From: Gonocerus acuteangulatus | Taxonomy: Eukaryota; Arthropoda; Insecta; Hemiptera; Coreidae | Assembly: GCA_946811695.1 (NCBI GenBank) | Contig: OX328128.1 | Coordinates: forward strand, 27,498,510-27,562,509 | Length of the DNA stretch: 64,000 nt | Reading direction: 5' to 3' | Shown: positions 54,997 to 64,000 of the stretch, one piece after another | Layout: each line of letters begins with the position of its first letter | How positions within the stretch are numbered: the first letter of the stretch is position 1 | Made by a program: the position numbers and the translations under genes | Notes under the pieces: model-generated | The model's database searches: none | Told to the model about the DNA's origin: nothing | What the model saw: only the letters and a program-made list of their open reading frames with translations

Positions 54997-56908
54997 ATTT
55001 CAGTTTGTTTTAGAGAATATCCCAACTTTAATATAAAACAATTTTTTTTTCTATACAAAAAGTTGTAAACTCCTCATTACTAGTGCCTCATACCAACCGA
55101 GTTTCGTTGCAATATATAATTTGTTTTTTGAGTTAACCCGGCCCTCTAAGACGTCAGCAAATAAAAATAGCTTGCTCCTGGAAATTAAGGTAAAACCTTC
55201 CAGATTCTTATTCAAATATGCTGCGAATAGATTAGGGCGGAGCTGCGGCCATCTTACACCAGACTGGAAAGCAACCTAGTTTTTTTTTTTTTTTTTGTTT
55301 TTTTTCCAGGCTAGTAGAACAGGAACAACAAATCTTAACACACCAATTATAGGCACGTGGATTTTTTTTTTGGCTGTCCTTCCCCGAAGTCAAATTTCTC
55401 AAGCGGCCCAAATAGCATAGATTTACGCAATACTTAAAATTTGTAATGCATAGATCAAATAATATTTTGACGCATGCGAACGAGTTGAAACCCGGCTGAC
55501 TGGCTCCCTAATTTAGCCAAAAATGAAACACTCATTAAAAATGGCAACAACATATTTTTCATATTGATAAATTTAACTATTTATTAAACGACATATTATT
55601 GTAATATTTCTTCATAGTTTTATGCAAGGACTAGGCCAGAGAAATCAACTTCTCAAATTTCAAATCAATAAGGAGTACGATTTACGTTCTAAAATATATA
55701 TTTTTGACACCATGGTGAAAAAGCGAGTGTTGAAAAAAATCATATAAAGATCAAAATTTTTAAATACAATAACAATGCTTTGAATTATATTCAATAATAT
55801 CATTGCTGACTAGGAGGCATTATGAAAATAATAATTAAGGAATATTAATTCAATTATATATAGTAGCAAGAGGTGGAGATGTATTTATTGGCACTCTTTA
55901 GGTTTGAATCGGTTAAATTTTCTTTGAAACGTGGTCGAATTTTCGAATCCTTAACAAAATTTTAGGCTCTAGTCGTAGCGGAATTTAAAATACATTTTTT
56001 CCTATTTTTGGAAGCTTCTCAAAGAATTTGAGTAATTTGGGTTCTTTAATGGGCTAAAAACAAATCTGACATCCGTTTTGAAATCTTTTTTTTTTTTTTT
56101 TTCTAATCAACAACGTGCTAAAGGTGTATATGCACATGGAATATTTTGGCAAAATAATGACTTCCACAGAGTGTAGCAAATCAAACAATTTTTGATTTCG
56201 AAACGAATGTTTTCGAACGAAGATTTGTTTTTAGCAAATTAAAAATCCCCTTTATTCAAATTTTGGGAAGGTCAAAAAAAAAAGAAAAAAAAAGTATTTT
56301 AAATTTCACTATATTTCAATGAAAATTTGATCAATTCAAACCAAATTTCGAGGGTCGATAAAACTCCCAAGTTATACGTTTTCTTCTAATTGGGGTGTCT
56401 CTTAGTGCTCTGGCATCAACGTTATAAGCAAAAAAGTTTAAATTTTATTTTAAGACTTATCTCTTACAAGTAGCAACTGAGATAATACAATAGCTATTTA
56501 TATGATTAGAAAACAAAAATATCTTCTTCTTAAAGAGCCCAAAGAAGTCAAAATCGGATTATCTCAAGGCGAGATATTGAATTTCAAAACGTGACATACA
56601 TTTTTCGCTTACAAATTTGTAGTCAATTGCAGAAAGGGAAAAAATTAATATATTTTCTTTTCGACGATATTTTCCCATTAAGGGTAACCTTGGAGTGCTG
56701 ATTGCAAATCTGCTATTATTTTTGGTGAGAAAAAAATGTATAATACTAGATTACTCAAAACGTAAACATATTTTTTAATTTAATTGGCGAAATGTAAATT
56801 GTTGATTAACGACTGTATTTTTTTTCTTAATTGGCTCTCTAAAACAAATCAATTGGTGAAAGAATCGTGTCGAAATCATTTTCAAAACTCAATATAATAT
56901 AAAATAGA

Positions 56909-56941
<33 letters not shown>

Positions 56942-57390
56942 CTGGTTACTCACCTTGTTATTTGCGGAAGCTCATAAATAATTGAATAAAATATTTATAT
57001 ATGAAACACTTCTGAACTTTGCTGTTATTAATTGAATATACGCGAATCTTATTTACAGCTTGGTCAGCAGAAGAAAACCATAATTTTTCGTAAAAGTGTT
57101 AAAGTGTTTTTATCAAAAAAGAGATTCATCATTGATAAAGACAAATTAACACAGTTAATACATTGTAGATTGATATTATGTAAACAAAAATAGCCTTTGT
57201 AATCATTATAAATTGAAAGAACAAGATATAGTCTTATGCCAAAAATCTTTACGAGCTTTCAGAACAACCCTATAATTTAGGCCTAACGTTGATCCCAATA
57301 ACTTAGATAGCGATTTAACTAATTTCCATAAGACACTTCTGCCATTAATTGGTGCTACTGTAAAGCGACATTCAAACGATATGACCATAT
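54997..57390. other. AT-rich, no gene seen
   Basis: No recognised protein. T-rich homopolymers lie at 55280-55310, 56087-56102 and 56911-56941. The right edge at 57391 reads AAAGTTCGACTCGCAGGAAC, a family B-like left end. Confidence 0.5.
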
Positions 57391-57758
57391 TAAAAGTTCG
57401 ACTCGCAGGAACTGCGTCATCTTAACGCATAACCGTTCTTATCCCTAATGACCATTTGGAAAGCTTAGAATACAAACAAGTAATTTTTTTATGCATATTT
57501 CGTGAAAAATGTCTTTTCGAACAACATCTCGAAGAAAAGAGACATTTTAGGAGTTGCAAAGCACAGGAAACTGGCAGTAGCAAACTTGCACAGAAGCGGG
57601 AAATACTCAATCCGCATTCTCCCTCGTTATTAAGATAGGTTCCATAAGGGAATAAAATAAAACAAAAAAAAAACTATTAAAAAGTGATGTAAATGAAGTT
57701 TTATCAGGTATTTATATAGTTTAATAATAAAATTATAATGAAATGCCCGTTTTGGCCT
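57391..57758 (+). repeat. Family B-like left end
   Basis: AAAGTTCGACTCGCAGGAAC with a GCAG-GAA-CTGC hairpin matches the family A and B start signature; the remainder to 57650 is not recognised. Confidence 0.4.
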
Positions 57759-58352
57759 CTACCAAGAGACAGAGGTACTAGTGAACAGAGTACCAAAATC
57801 ACGTATGTTCTTCTACCAAGAGACAGTGGTACTAGTGTACAGAGTACCAAGATCACGTATGTTCTTCTACCAAGAGACAGTGGTACTAGTGTACAGAGTA
57901 CCAAGATCACGTATGTTCTTCTACCAAGAGACAGTGGTACTAGTGAACAGAGTACCAAAATCACGTATGTTCTTCTACCAAGAGACAGTGGTACTAGTGT
58001 ACAGAGTACCAAGATCACGTATGTTCTTCTACCAAGAGACAGTGGTACTAGTGTACAGAGTACCAAAATCACGTATGTTCTTCTACCAAGAGACAGTGGT
58101 ACTAGTGTACAGAGTACCAAGATCACGTATGTTCTTCTACCAAGAGACAGTGGTACTAGTGCACAGAGTACCAAGATCACGTATGTTCTTCTACCAAGAG
58201 ACAGTGGTACTAATGTACAGAGTACCAAGATCACGTATGTTCTTCAACCAAGAGACAGTGGTACTAGTGTACAGAGTACCAAGATCACGTATGTTCTTCT
58301 ACCAAGAGACAGTGGTCCTAGTGTACAGAGTACCAAGATCACGTATGTTCTT
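57759..58352 (+). repeat. 54-bp minisatellite, 11 units, open in three frames
   Basis: Eleven units of exactly 54 bp (LPRDSGTSVQ plus STKITYVL in one frame), followed by a partial unit. Because 54 is a multiple of three, the array is open in two plus-strand frames (57738-58433 and 57781-58416) and one minus-strand frame (57704-58234). Units differ at a few sites (GTACAG/GAACAG, AAGATC/AAAATC). That several frames are open equally argues against a protein-coding role. Confidence 0.9.
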
Positions 58353-58489
58353 CTACCAAGAGCGGCTGTTCTTCTACTGGCAAAAATTAGAAATCACACA
58401 TTCCTCAAATTGTTAGGAAACATACTTTTATGATCCCCAATACCGACGTCACAGATGACAAGGGTACTCTACCCCTACCAGGAAAACAA
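58353..58489. other. Short spacer, no gene
   Basis: No recognisable content. Confidence 0.4.
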
Positions 58490-59131
58490 GCAATAAAAAA
58501 CTAAGGTAACGCACAAAATGAACCGTTCAAATATATAAAACCCACAACTGCAAAATTTTAAGCACTTATTTCTCCTCATGTGACTGACTGTCCCATCGAA
58601 AATTACTATACTGAGGTTTTTGTAAGCTTTCGAAAGAATACTGTCGACATACCACGATTTTTAAATTTTTTTTAGTGATATTTAAGAAAATTTAAAAAAT
58701 CTAAAACTTTTTATATCTGTTAATAAAAATATGTTTTTTAAAATACTTGCTTAACTATAAATGTAACTAAAATTTAAATATTTTAGTATGGATAAATTTC
58801 AAACACATAGAAAATATTTCATCTGAATCCAGCGATTTTAAATACTTAATCCGAAAATTAGTTAACTAGTTTTATTCACTTTTCGTGAAAACAGTAACAG
58901 ATTTCGCATTGAAATAGGTTTCTATTATTTCCCTACATTAGAGAACCTATAAAAGGTGTACCCAGAATCCTACTAACTAAAACCCGTAAGCGCAACGATT
59001 TTTGCACAGTGTAAGCGAAAAAATAACACAGTGTTTCGGCAGGCGGATTTGGCTGGTTAACGACCTTGGTCTTGTGAACTTGACAAGGTATTTTTCTACC
59101 AGATTTAATCAAAATAAGGCAATTTTTGAGC

Positions 59132-59182
<51 letters not shown>

Positions 59183-59185
59183 CAA

Positions 59186-59240
<55 letters not shown>
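58490..59240 (+). repeat. Family B repeat with compound (AT)n
   Basis: It shares ordered blocks with 885-2046 (TTTTAAGCACTTATTTCT, 'gaatccagcgat', 'ggttaacgacctt'). It runs into two TA runs (59135-59179 and 59191-59236) separated by 'ttcacaaatatg'. The frames of 92-102 codons here are microsatellite artefacts. Confidence 0.5.
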
Positions 59241-59248
59241 CAAATATG

Positions 59249-59552
59249 TATATTCACGTTTTTGGATACATATGGCGTAGGCCAGAAATATTACTCCATT
59301 TTTCTTTTGTACCGCTTTATTGTATATTTGCCCTACATGTTTCGAGGCCTCAATGCACCTCCTCAGGGGCCATTACATCCTTGTATGTGGTCAACTCGCC
59401 ATCCATATAAAGACCCTTAATATAATATAAGCAGCATTAATGTGGGTGGCGAGCTCACGAAACATGTAGGGCAAATATACTATAAAGTGGTACAAAAGAA
59501 AAATTAAATACTATTTTTGACCTACGTCATATGTATCCAAAAACGTGAATAT
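59249..59552. repeat. Inverted repeat carrying hammerhead-like motif D
   Basis: The arms at 59249-59345 and 59465-59552 are reverse complements over 'cgtttttggatacatatg', 'tttcttttgtacc' and 'tatatttgccctacatgtttc'. On the minus strand 59338-59366 reads CTGAGGA…CCTCGAAAC, followed by ATGTAGGGC. Here GCCC/GGGC could form an additional closing stem around the motif. The second arm holds the GAAACATGTAGGGC part only. Confidence 0.6.
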
Positions 59553-59601
59553 ACTTGATTGGTCAGAAACACGTGGAATGGAATGAAATGTGTGTGTGTG
59601 A

Positions 59602-59651
<50 letters not shown>
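59602..59651. repeat. (AT)n microsatellite
   Basis: TA run preceded by a short (TG)n. Confidence 0.95.
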
Positions 59652-59655
<4 letters not shown>

Positions 59656-60593
59656 ACCTATTTGGGGAATATTACTGAGGCATGACTCCCCCTCCTGATA
59701 GGGGTTCAAATTTTCCTATTTGACTTTCTCAGCGTTCGTCACGGTCCGAATTTCGAACAGAAGTTGTAGCCAGTAACATTGTAACAGGTGTAATAATTAA
59801 TAATCCTAAAATAATAATAACTACTACAATTTTAAAAAATGACGTAATCTGAGCCTGTTTTTTCTCTTTCTTTTTTTTTTTATTGGTTTTTGGAACCTTT
59901 ACTTCCTATGTTCTTGCACAATGTTGGCCCTCTATCTTGGTCAAATTAGTGATTTATCATTCTGTTCAATTTTGTTCTAAGAAAAAAGATCAGTAAAAAA
60001 TTAATGGTCTCTTTAAAAAAAAAAAAAAAAAATGTTAAAAAAAATAAACACTAAGCAATTATTATGAGCTGATATTTTAATTATTCCCAAACATATGGAC
60101 GACCTATGTAAAACAGTTTACACGTGCCAGACATTTTACACAAACTTTCTTTTAAAAGTTACGTATTAAAAACACGTTTGACATATAAAATCTACTCTTG
60201 ACCTTCCAAATTGTTTTTTTTTTTTCTGTTAATAAACATATTTTGTTTTATATTATGCCATTACATTTGCATAGAAGAGTAAGATCGGAGTGAATGGAAG
60301 AACTTTCACTGAGCGAGGGAAACGAGGTGATACACGTGGACGCTGGCCCGCCTTTGAGCGGGAATCCCCGGGAGCGAATTTTCCGAAGATTCTCGGACGT
60401 CGAACTCCTGCTCACTGTGCTTTAGGCGATTAGTTTCGCTTTGAGATTGTAAACAATGGTAGTAACCGGTGATCTATAGAAGTGAAATCTATCTACAAAA
60501 TATCTAAGGTTGTTAGTAAGGTAGTTAAATATATATATATATTAAAGTTTGGGCTGACACAACAAACTAGCAAAAGTACGAAAAGATACAAAC
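59652..60593. other. No gene; GC-richer patch at 60285-60430
   Basis: Most of the stretch is AT-rich. Positions 60285-60430 are clearly less AT-rich and could be an exon, a retroelement leader or an unknown repeat; no reading frame with a domain is visible. Confidence 0.4.
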
Positions 60594-60960
60594 GACATAG
60601 ATCTCTTAACATTACAAGACATTAAGAAACTAACATACACTAAAACTTTAAACAACTGGCAACAATATTGGCTACATACACGAGACAACAAACTCACAGA
60701 AAGCTAACATACAGTTCAAGCTTGGTCATCTGGGACATAGTACACTCACGCACTCGTTTTTAATGAATAAAACTGAAACTTATGCTAGCATACAGTTTAA
60801 CGTACCTCTTATCATTTAAACACATATTGACAGAATGTACAAGATGTGGTTAACATACAAATACTTCACGACATGACTGAACTTTTGAAAGACATAAACA
60901 CTATTTTTCAACACCTGAAACACACACACACACTATAGAACAACAATTAATTCTAGGCTC
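60594..60960 (+). pseudogene. LINE ORF2 C-terminus, heavily decayed
   Basis: The first segment reads DIDLLTLQDIKKLT, then NNWQQYWLHTRDNKLTE. After frame changes it continues LGHLGHSTLTHSFLMNKTET (60721 on), NVPLIIK-like and ILTEC-like residues near 60830. The W-Q-x-x-W…NKL spacer, the GHSTLTHSFLM block and the trailing His/Cys motif match the 14490-15590 and 46870-47289 remnants. Multiple stops and shifts are present. It belongs to the same LINE group. Confidence 0.5.
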
Positions 60961-61024
60961 TTACGCTAATTCTGATATCTGGTAGCATTTGAGAAAATGA
61001 AATCTTTTATTATATTTATTTTAG
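60961..61024. other. Short AT-rich spacer
   Basis: Nothing recognised. Confidence 0.4.
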
Positions 61025-61140
61025 CGCGGTTCCTCCCTCCCTCCGTGGGGAAGAAACCTGCTTAGGAGAATGACTTCATGACGCAATCTGAAAGTGCCGA
61101 CACGAAAATTTCATGTCTCAGATCACATAGATCAATAATT
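61025..61140 (-). repeat. Family B 3' module
   Basis: On the minus strand it contains 'gtcggcactttcagatt' and 'gaagtcattctcctaagc', and ends GGAGGAACCGCGCTAA. The right end matches other family B modules. Confidence 0.6.
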
Positions 61141-61469
61141 TATTTTATTTATTTAAATACACAATAAAAACAACCTTTTTTCGCTCAGAGCACTAAAAGG
61201 TAAAAATAATTATTCGTAATAATAATTTAATATTCATAGTATATGTATAACAAATTACGGATAATAAGCTATTCCTAATAACAATGTTAATAAATAAATA
61301 GTGAAAAATTTAAGAAAAGAAGATAAACAAAGAAATAAAATTGATAAAATAAATGATAAGTATTTGAAAATAAATTTATTATTTTGAAATTTGCTACTTT
61401 TAAACGAGAAACATATGAAATAAGTTTAGAAGAAATTAATCTTTTACTCGATTTTTTTTTCAATTTGAG
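61141..61469. other. AT-rich; probable LINE 3' tail
   Basis: On the minus strand this follows the stop codon of the LINE fragment at 61470 and ends in AAATAAATAAAATAAATT near 61140, which would fit its 3' tail. Confidence 0.4.
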
Positions 61470-61595
61470 TCAATAAATGAAGAAATGTGTTATAATTTTC
61501 TTTAAAACTTGCCCGTGTAATGCTGTGATAAGGCTTTTTATACATATATTCCTCAGTTCATCATATTGGGGGCAATCCATTAGTACATGTTCCTC
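61470..61595 (-). pseudogene. LINE ORF2 C-terminal tail
   Basis: The minus-strand frame reads EEHVLMDCPQYDELRNICIK, then SLITALHGQVLKKIITHFFI and a stop. EH-x-L-x-x-CP-x-Y-x-x-x-R is the end of the His/Cys motif at the C-terminus of I/Jockey-type LINE ORF2. The upstream part is cut off by the family G element starting at 61604. Confidence 0.55.
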
Positions 61596-61865
61596 CGTCT
61601 ATGAGTGCACCTACACTGGACCCGTTCCGATGCGATCCAAAGTCGACCGACTATCGGAAGAAAGACAAACACACGCATCTCAATGGAGGTGCCAATATTG
61701 GTCCCGACCCTATCCAATCCGGTCCAATCTAACTGCGACCGATTCTCGGCCATTCAAACTTGTTTGTTTCTAGACCTATTTCGGACCGACGAAACAAAAT
61801 GGCGCCAACCCACATATTGTGTTTCAAAAAGGTCTACAGTAGGGTGGCCCTTAGCCATAGAGATT

Positions 61866-62515
61866 TTTTTTGAAAGTCAAAATTTTGCTGGTCCCACCCC
61901 CCAATTTTGTTCCAATCAACAAAGAAACAAGCTGTGCAAAATTTCAGGGCAATCGGACAACTGCTAGGCGACCCGCAAATGGTTTGAAATTGAAACATAG
62001 TATAAGCAGCGATTAATTCCGTTAAAAATGGATATACTGTTCTATCTCAATGATTTTCTCAAAAAACATTACGTAGTTACATCAAGGCGACCCCAGAAAT
62101 GGTTTAAAATCATTCTGAACCAAACATCTCAAAAGTCGAATCTAAAAACTTTTTGGAATAGCATGGAAAAATTTAAAAAATATGAGATAGCTAAAGGGAT
62201 TTTTGTTGAAAGTCAAAATTTTGCTGCTCCCATCCCCCATTTCTGTTCTAATCAACAAAAAAACTAACTGTACAAAATTTCAGGGCAATCGGACGACTGC
62301 TAGGCGACCCTCAAACGCTTTGAAATTGAATCATAGTAAACGCAACGATTAATTTCGTTAAAAAGGGGATATACTGTTCTATCTCAATGCGTTACTTATT
62401 GAAATTTATGTAGATACATCCAGGCTACCCAAGAAATTGTTTAAAATCATTCTGAATCAGATATTTCAAAATTTAATTCTTAAAAGTCCAGGGATAACAT
62501 GAAAAAATTAAAAAA
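61866..62515 (+). repeat. ~345-bp direct repeat in the hAT-like element
   Basis: Two copies in tandem (about 61866-62210 and 62211-62515) share 'gaaagtcaaaattttgctg', 'aatttcagggcaatcgga', 'gatatactgttctatctcaatg' and 'tttaaaatcattctgaa'. They derive from the subterminal region. Confidence 0.8.
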
Positions 62516-62634
62516 AATATTTTTTTTTTTATAATGCACACAACTTTTTTAAGACAACCGCATTTTTATTTGAAACAAAATTTCTATAGAAACAAGGCAT
62601 AATGTGAACAATAAAAAAATACAAATATTGCACA

Positions 62635-63420
62635 TTATGCTTTTCTAGGAGAGGATTTAGTAGCAATCGGGTATTTTTTGCGGCTCCCGGCAACGATCTG
62701 CAAAACTAATTGTTTCTCATTTTCAACTTTTGTGAGAACGTTATTGTAATCCTGGATGAGTTTGACGCCTCTTTCAGCAAAGTCATTCACAACAACTATC
62801 TTCTCAAGTTTTTCAATTCCACTCTTGTAACCTGGATCATCCTTCCATGATGAAGGGTCCTTGTGGAGGAAATCGGTGCTGATTGAAAATCTCGTGAAGA
62901 AATGTTTTGTATCAGGAGTTTCAAAAGAAGGAATATCGAGTTTTTTAAAGGAAGAAAAATCATTTAGTTGGAGTACGTTCATCTTTTGTTGATTTTTTTC
63001 TTCTTCCTCTTCTTCGGCATTGCCTGCTCCAACATAACTTGAGCTATATTTGCCTTAACCGCCGTTGGAACGTTGTCATGAAATTAGGATATAAGGAAGA
63101 TCGTCGTCCACGGTTTCGGGAACTAAGTACTAGAAATGATTGGAAAATATTTTTGCGGCAGCCTTACTGATTTCTGGATCAATATCCTGATAATGTATCA
63201 GCCTGATGATAGAAACCAGACTCGAACGTACCCTCGCGCCAGAAAAATACATGTTCTTCTTAAAGAATTTTTCCACAATAAGATAACTGAAATTGATTTT
63301 GGAACACGTACTTTATGAATGGATAAATCGCCTTTGCCATCCACCTAGCATGACTTACAGCTCCTGGTACACGAAACGATACTCCTTTCTTCCCGTGCAA
63401 ACGAGTGCGTTTTCACGAAG
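62635..63420 (-). pseudogene. hAT-like transposase, C-terminal half, broken
   Basis: Read 63420 to 62635 on the minus strand: SHARWMAKAIYPF, VFQNQFQLS, DIDPEISKAAAKIFSNHF, YLVPE, then after stops the 115-codon open part 62635-62982. The open part contains FFTRFSISTDFLHKDPSSW, then KLEKIVVVNDFAERGVKLIQ. I recall the HARWMAKAIY and VNDxAERGV blocks from many arthropod transposon-derived proteins. At least four stops or shifts are present (near 63150, 63090, 63060 and 63250). The residual C-terminal frame is open but has no separate function that I can name. Confidence 0.6.
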
Positions 63421-64000
63421 CAGGAACAGACTTGATTGTTTATCTTTTGATCCAACATTAACAAGAGAACGACTAATTAAATTTCCATTACTAGTGCTTA
63501 CCTGCTCAAAATTGATTAAAAAATAAAATAAATTAAAAAAAAAATATCTGAAAAAATTACTTTCCGACAAAAATGTCAATATTTCAAAGTCATTGCGGGT
63601 CGCCCCGGAGTTGTTCGATTTAGCTAAAATTTTGCAGAGATCTTTATTTTGTTGATTGGAAGAAGAAAGGGGGGTGGGAGGTAAACTTTTAAAAAGTTGA
63701 AAAATAAGGGCCACCCTAGTCTACAGGTTCTAAATCTTAACTGATTTCAAGGCACTTTTTTTAAAATCAAAGGAAATAAAATAAACTTTGTCAATTCACA
63801 TTTTTGTTTTTACTTTCCCTTGTTTATTAAATTGCGTGGAAAGATGTTCATAACCATCCAACGTCTATAACCTTCCAATGTCTATAACTTATTAATGTTT
63901 ATAACCTTCCAATGCTGATAAACTTCTAGTTACCTGCCTTATAAATAATTTTAAAATATGAATACCAATACTTCTCTTACCTCCAACCTAATCAAAGATT

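Larger units (their letters stand above)
61840..63718 (-). mobile_element. hAT-like transposon with exact 8-bp target duplication
   Basis: The ends TAGGGTGGCCCTTA and their exact complement are flanked by GTCTACAG on both sides (61832-61839 and 63719-63726). The uninterrupted site is visible in the other family G copy near 22700, so the duplication is certain. Both subterminal regions share a longer imperfect inverted segment (TCCAATCAACAAA, CTGTGCAAAATTTCAG, GGCGACCC). The minus-strand interior carries a decayed transposase. The 8-bp duplication and YA-x-x-G start support hAT. Confidence 0.85.
61604..64000 (+). mobile_element. Family G inverted-repeat element, copy 2 (runs off window)
   Basis: It corresponds to the reverse complement of 22205-22934: GTGCACCTACACTGGACCCG start, 'ggtgccaatattggtccc', 'aaaaggtctacag', then after a hAT-like insertion 'gttctaaatctt' onward to the minisatellite at 63843-63926. 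The far end lies beyond position 64000. It inserted into a LINE fragment. Confidence 0.75.

Noticed and set aside
57704..58433. Repetitive secreted or structural proteins over the 54-bp array
   Set aside because: Two plus frames and one minus frame are open equally because the unit is a multiple of three; no start context or signal sequence supports any of them.

Overview
This window looks like repeat-dominated nuclear DNA from an arthropod, most likely an insect. It is strongly AT-rich and has no bacterial-style gene layout. It carries eukaryote-specific elements: Helitrons, tRNA-derived SINEs, LINEs, and mariner, hAT, piggyBac, Merlin and DDE-type DNA transposons. I could not identify the species. 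I found no convincing intact host gene. Almost every recognisable coding stretch is a decayed piece of a transposable element, and most other long reading frames arise from microsatellites or minisatellites.

Left part (1-21 kb): a diverged interspersed repeat (family B) runs directly into a full copy of family A. Next come a piggyBac-type element bounded by TTAA, a hAT-type element with an exact 8-bp target duplication, and a possible solo LTR. A 2.27-kb non-autonomous Helitron follows that consists mostly of a 122-124 bp minisatellite. Two tandem SINE copies, a 366-codon LINE RNase H frame, a 107-bp hairpin-bearing tandem array, a Merlin-like element with a foldback, and an RTE-like LINE tail complete this part.

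Middle (21-42 kb): more family A/B copies, a terminal-inverted-repeat element with arms of about 0.5 kb and TA flanks, and a nested complex. In that complex a Helitron (27457-32009, minus strand) carries a 3.2-kb near-palindrome made of two head-to-head partial DDE transposons, each arm holding the same nested MITE and SINE tail. A second Helitron end lies 3 bp away. Further right are a GC-rich exon-like patch with a splice-donor-like end, degenerate ~145-bp and ~63-bp repeats, and several LINE fragments.

Right part (42-64 kb): three family A copies, LINE and Helitron helicase remnants, minisatellites of 24, 72 and 54 bp, an internally deleted mariner with intact ends, a third SINE copy, and a hAT-like element (61840-63718) inserted with a perfect 8-bp duplication into a second copy of a 0.7-kb inverted-repeat element.

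Three themes stand out. First, families A and B share terminal signatures, an internal (AT)n tract and a 3' stem-loop, like Helentron-associated non-autonomous elements. Second, five scattered hairpins share a hammerhead-like core, and four of them have different but self-complementary stems. Third, nested insertions give a readable order of events at several loci.
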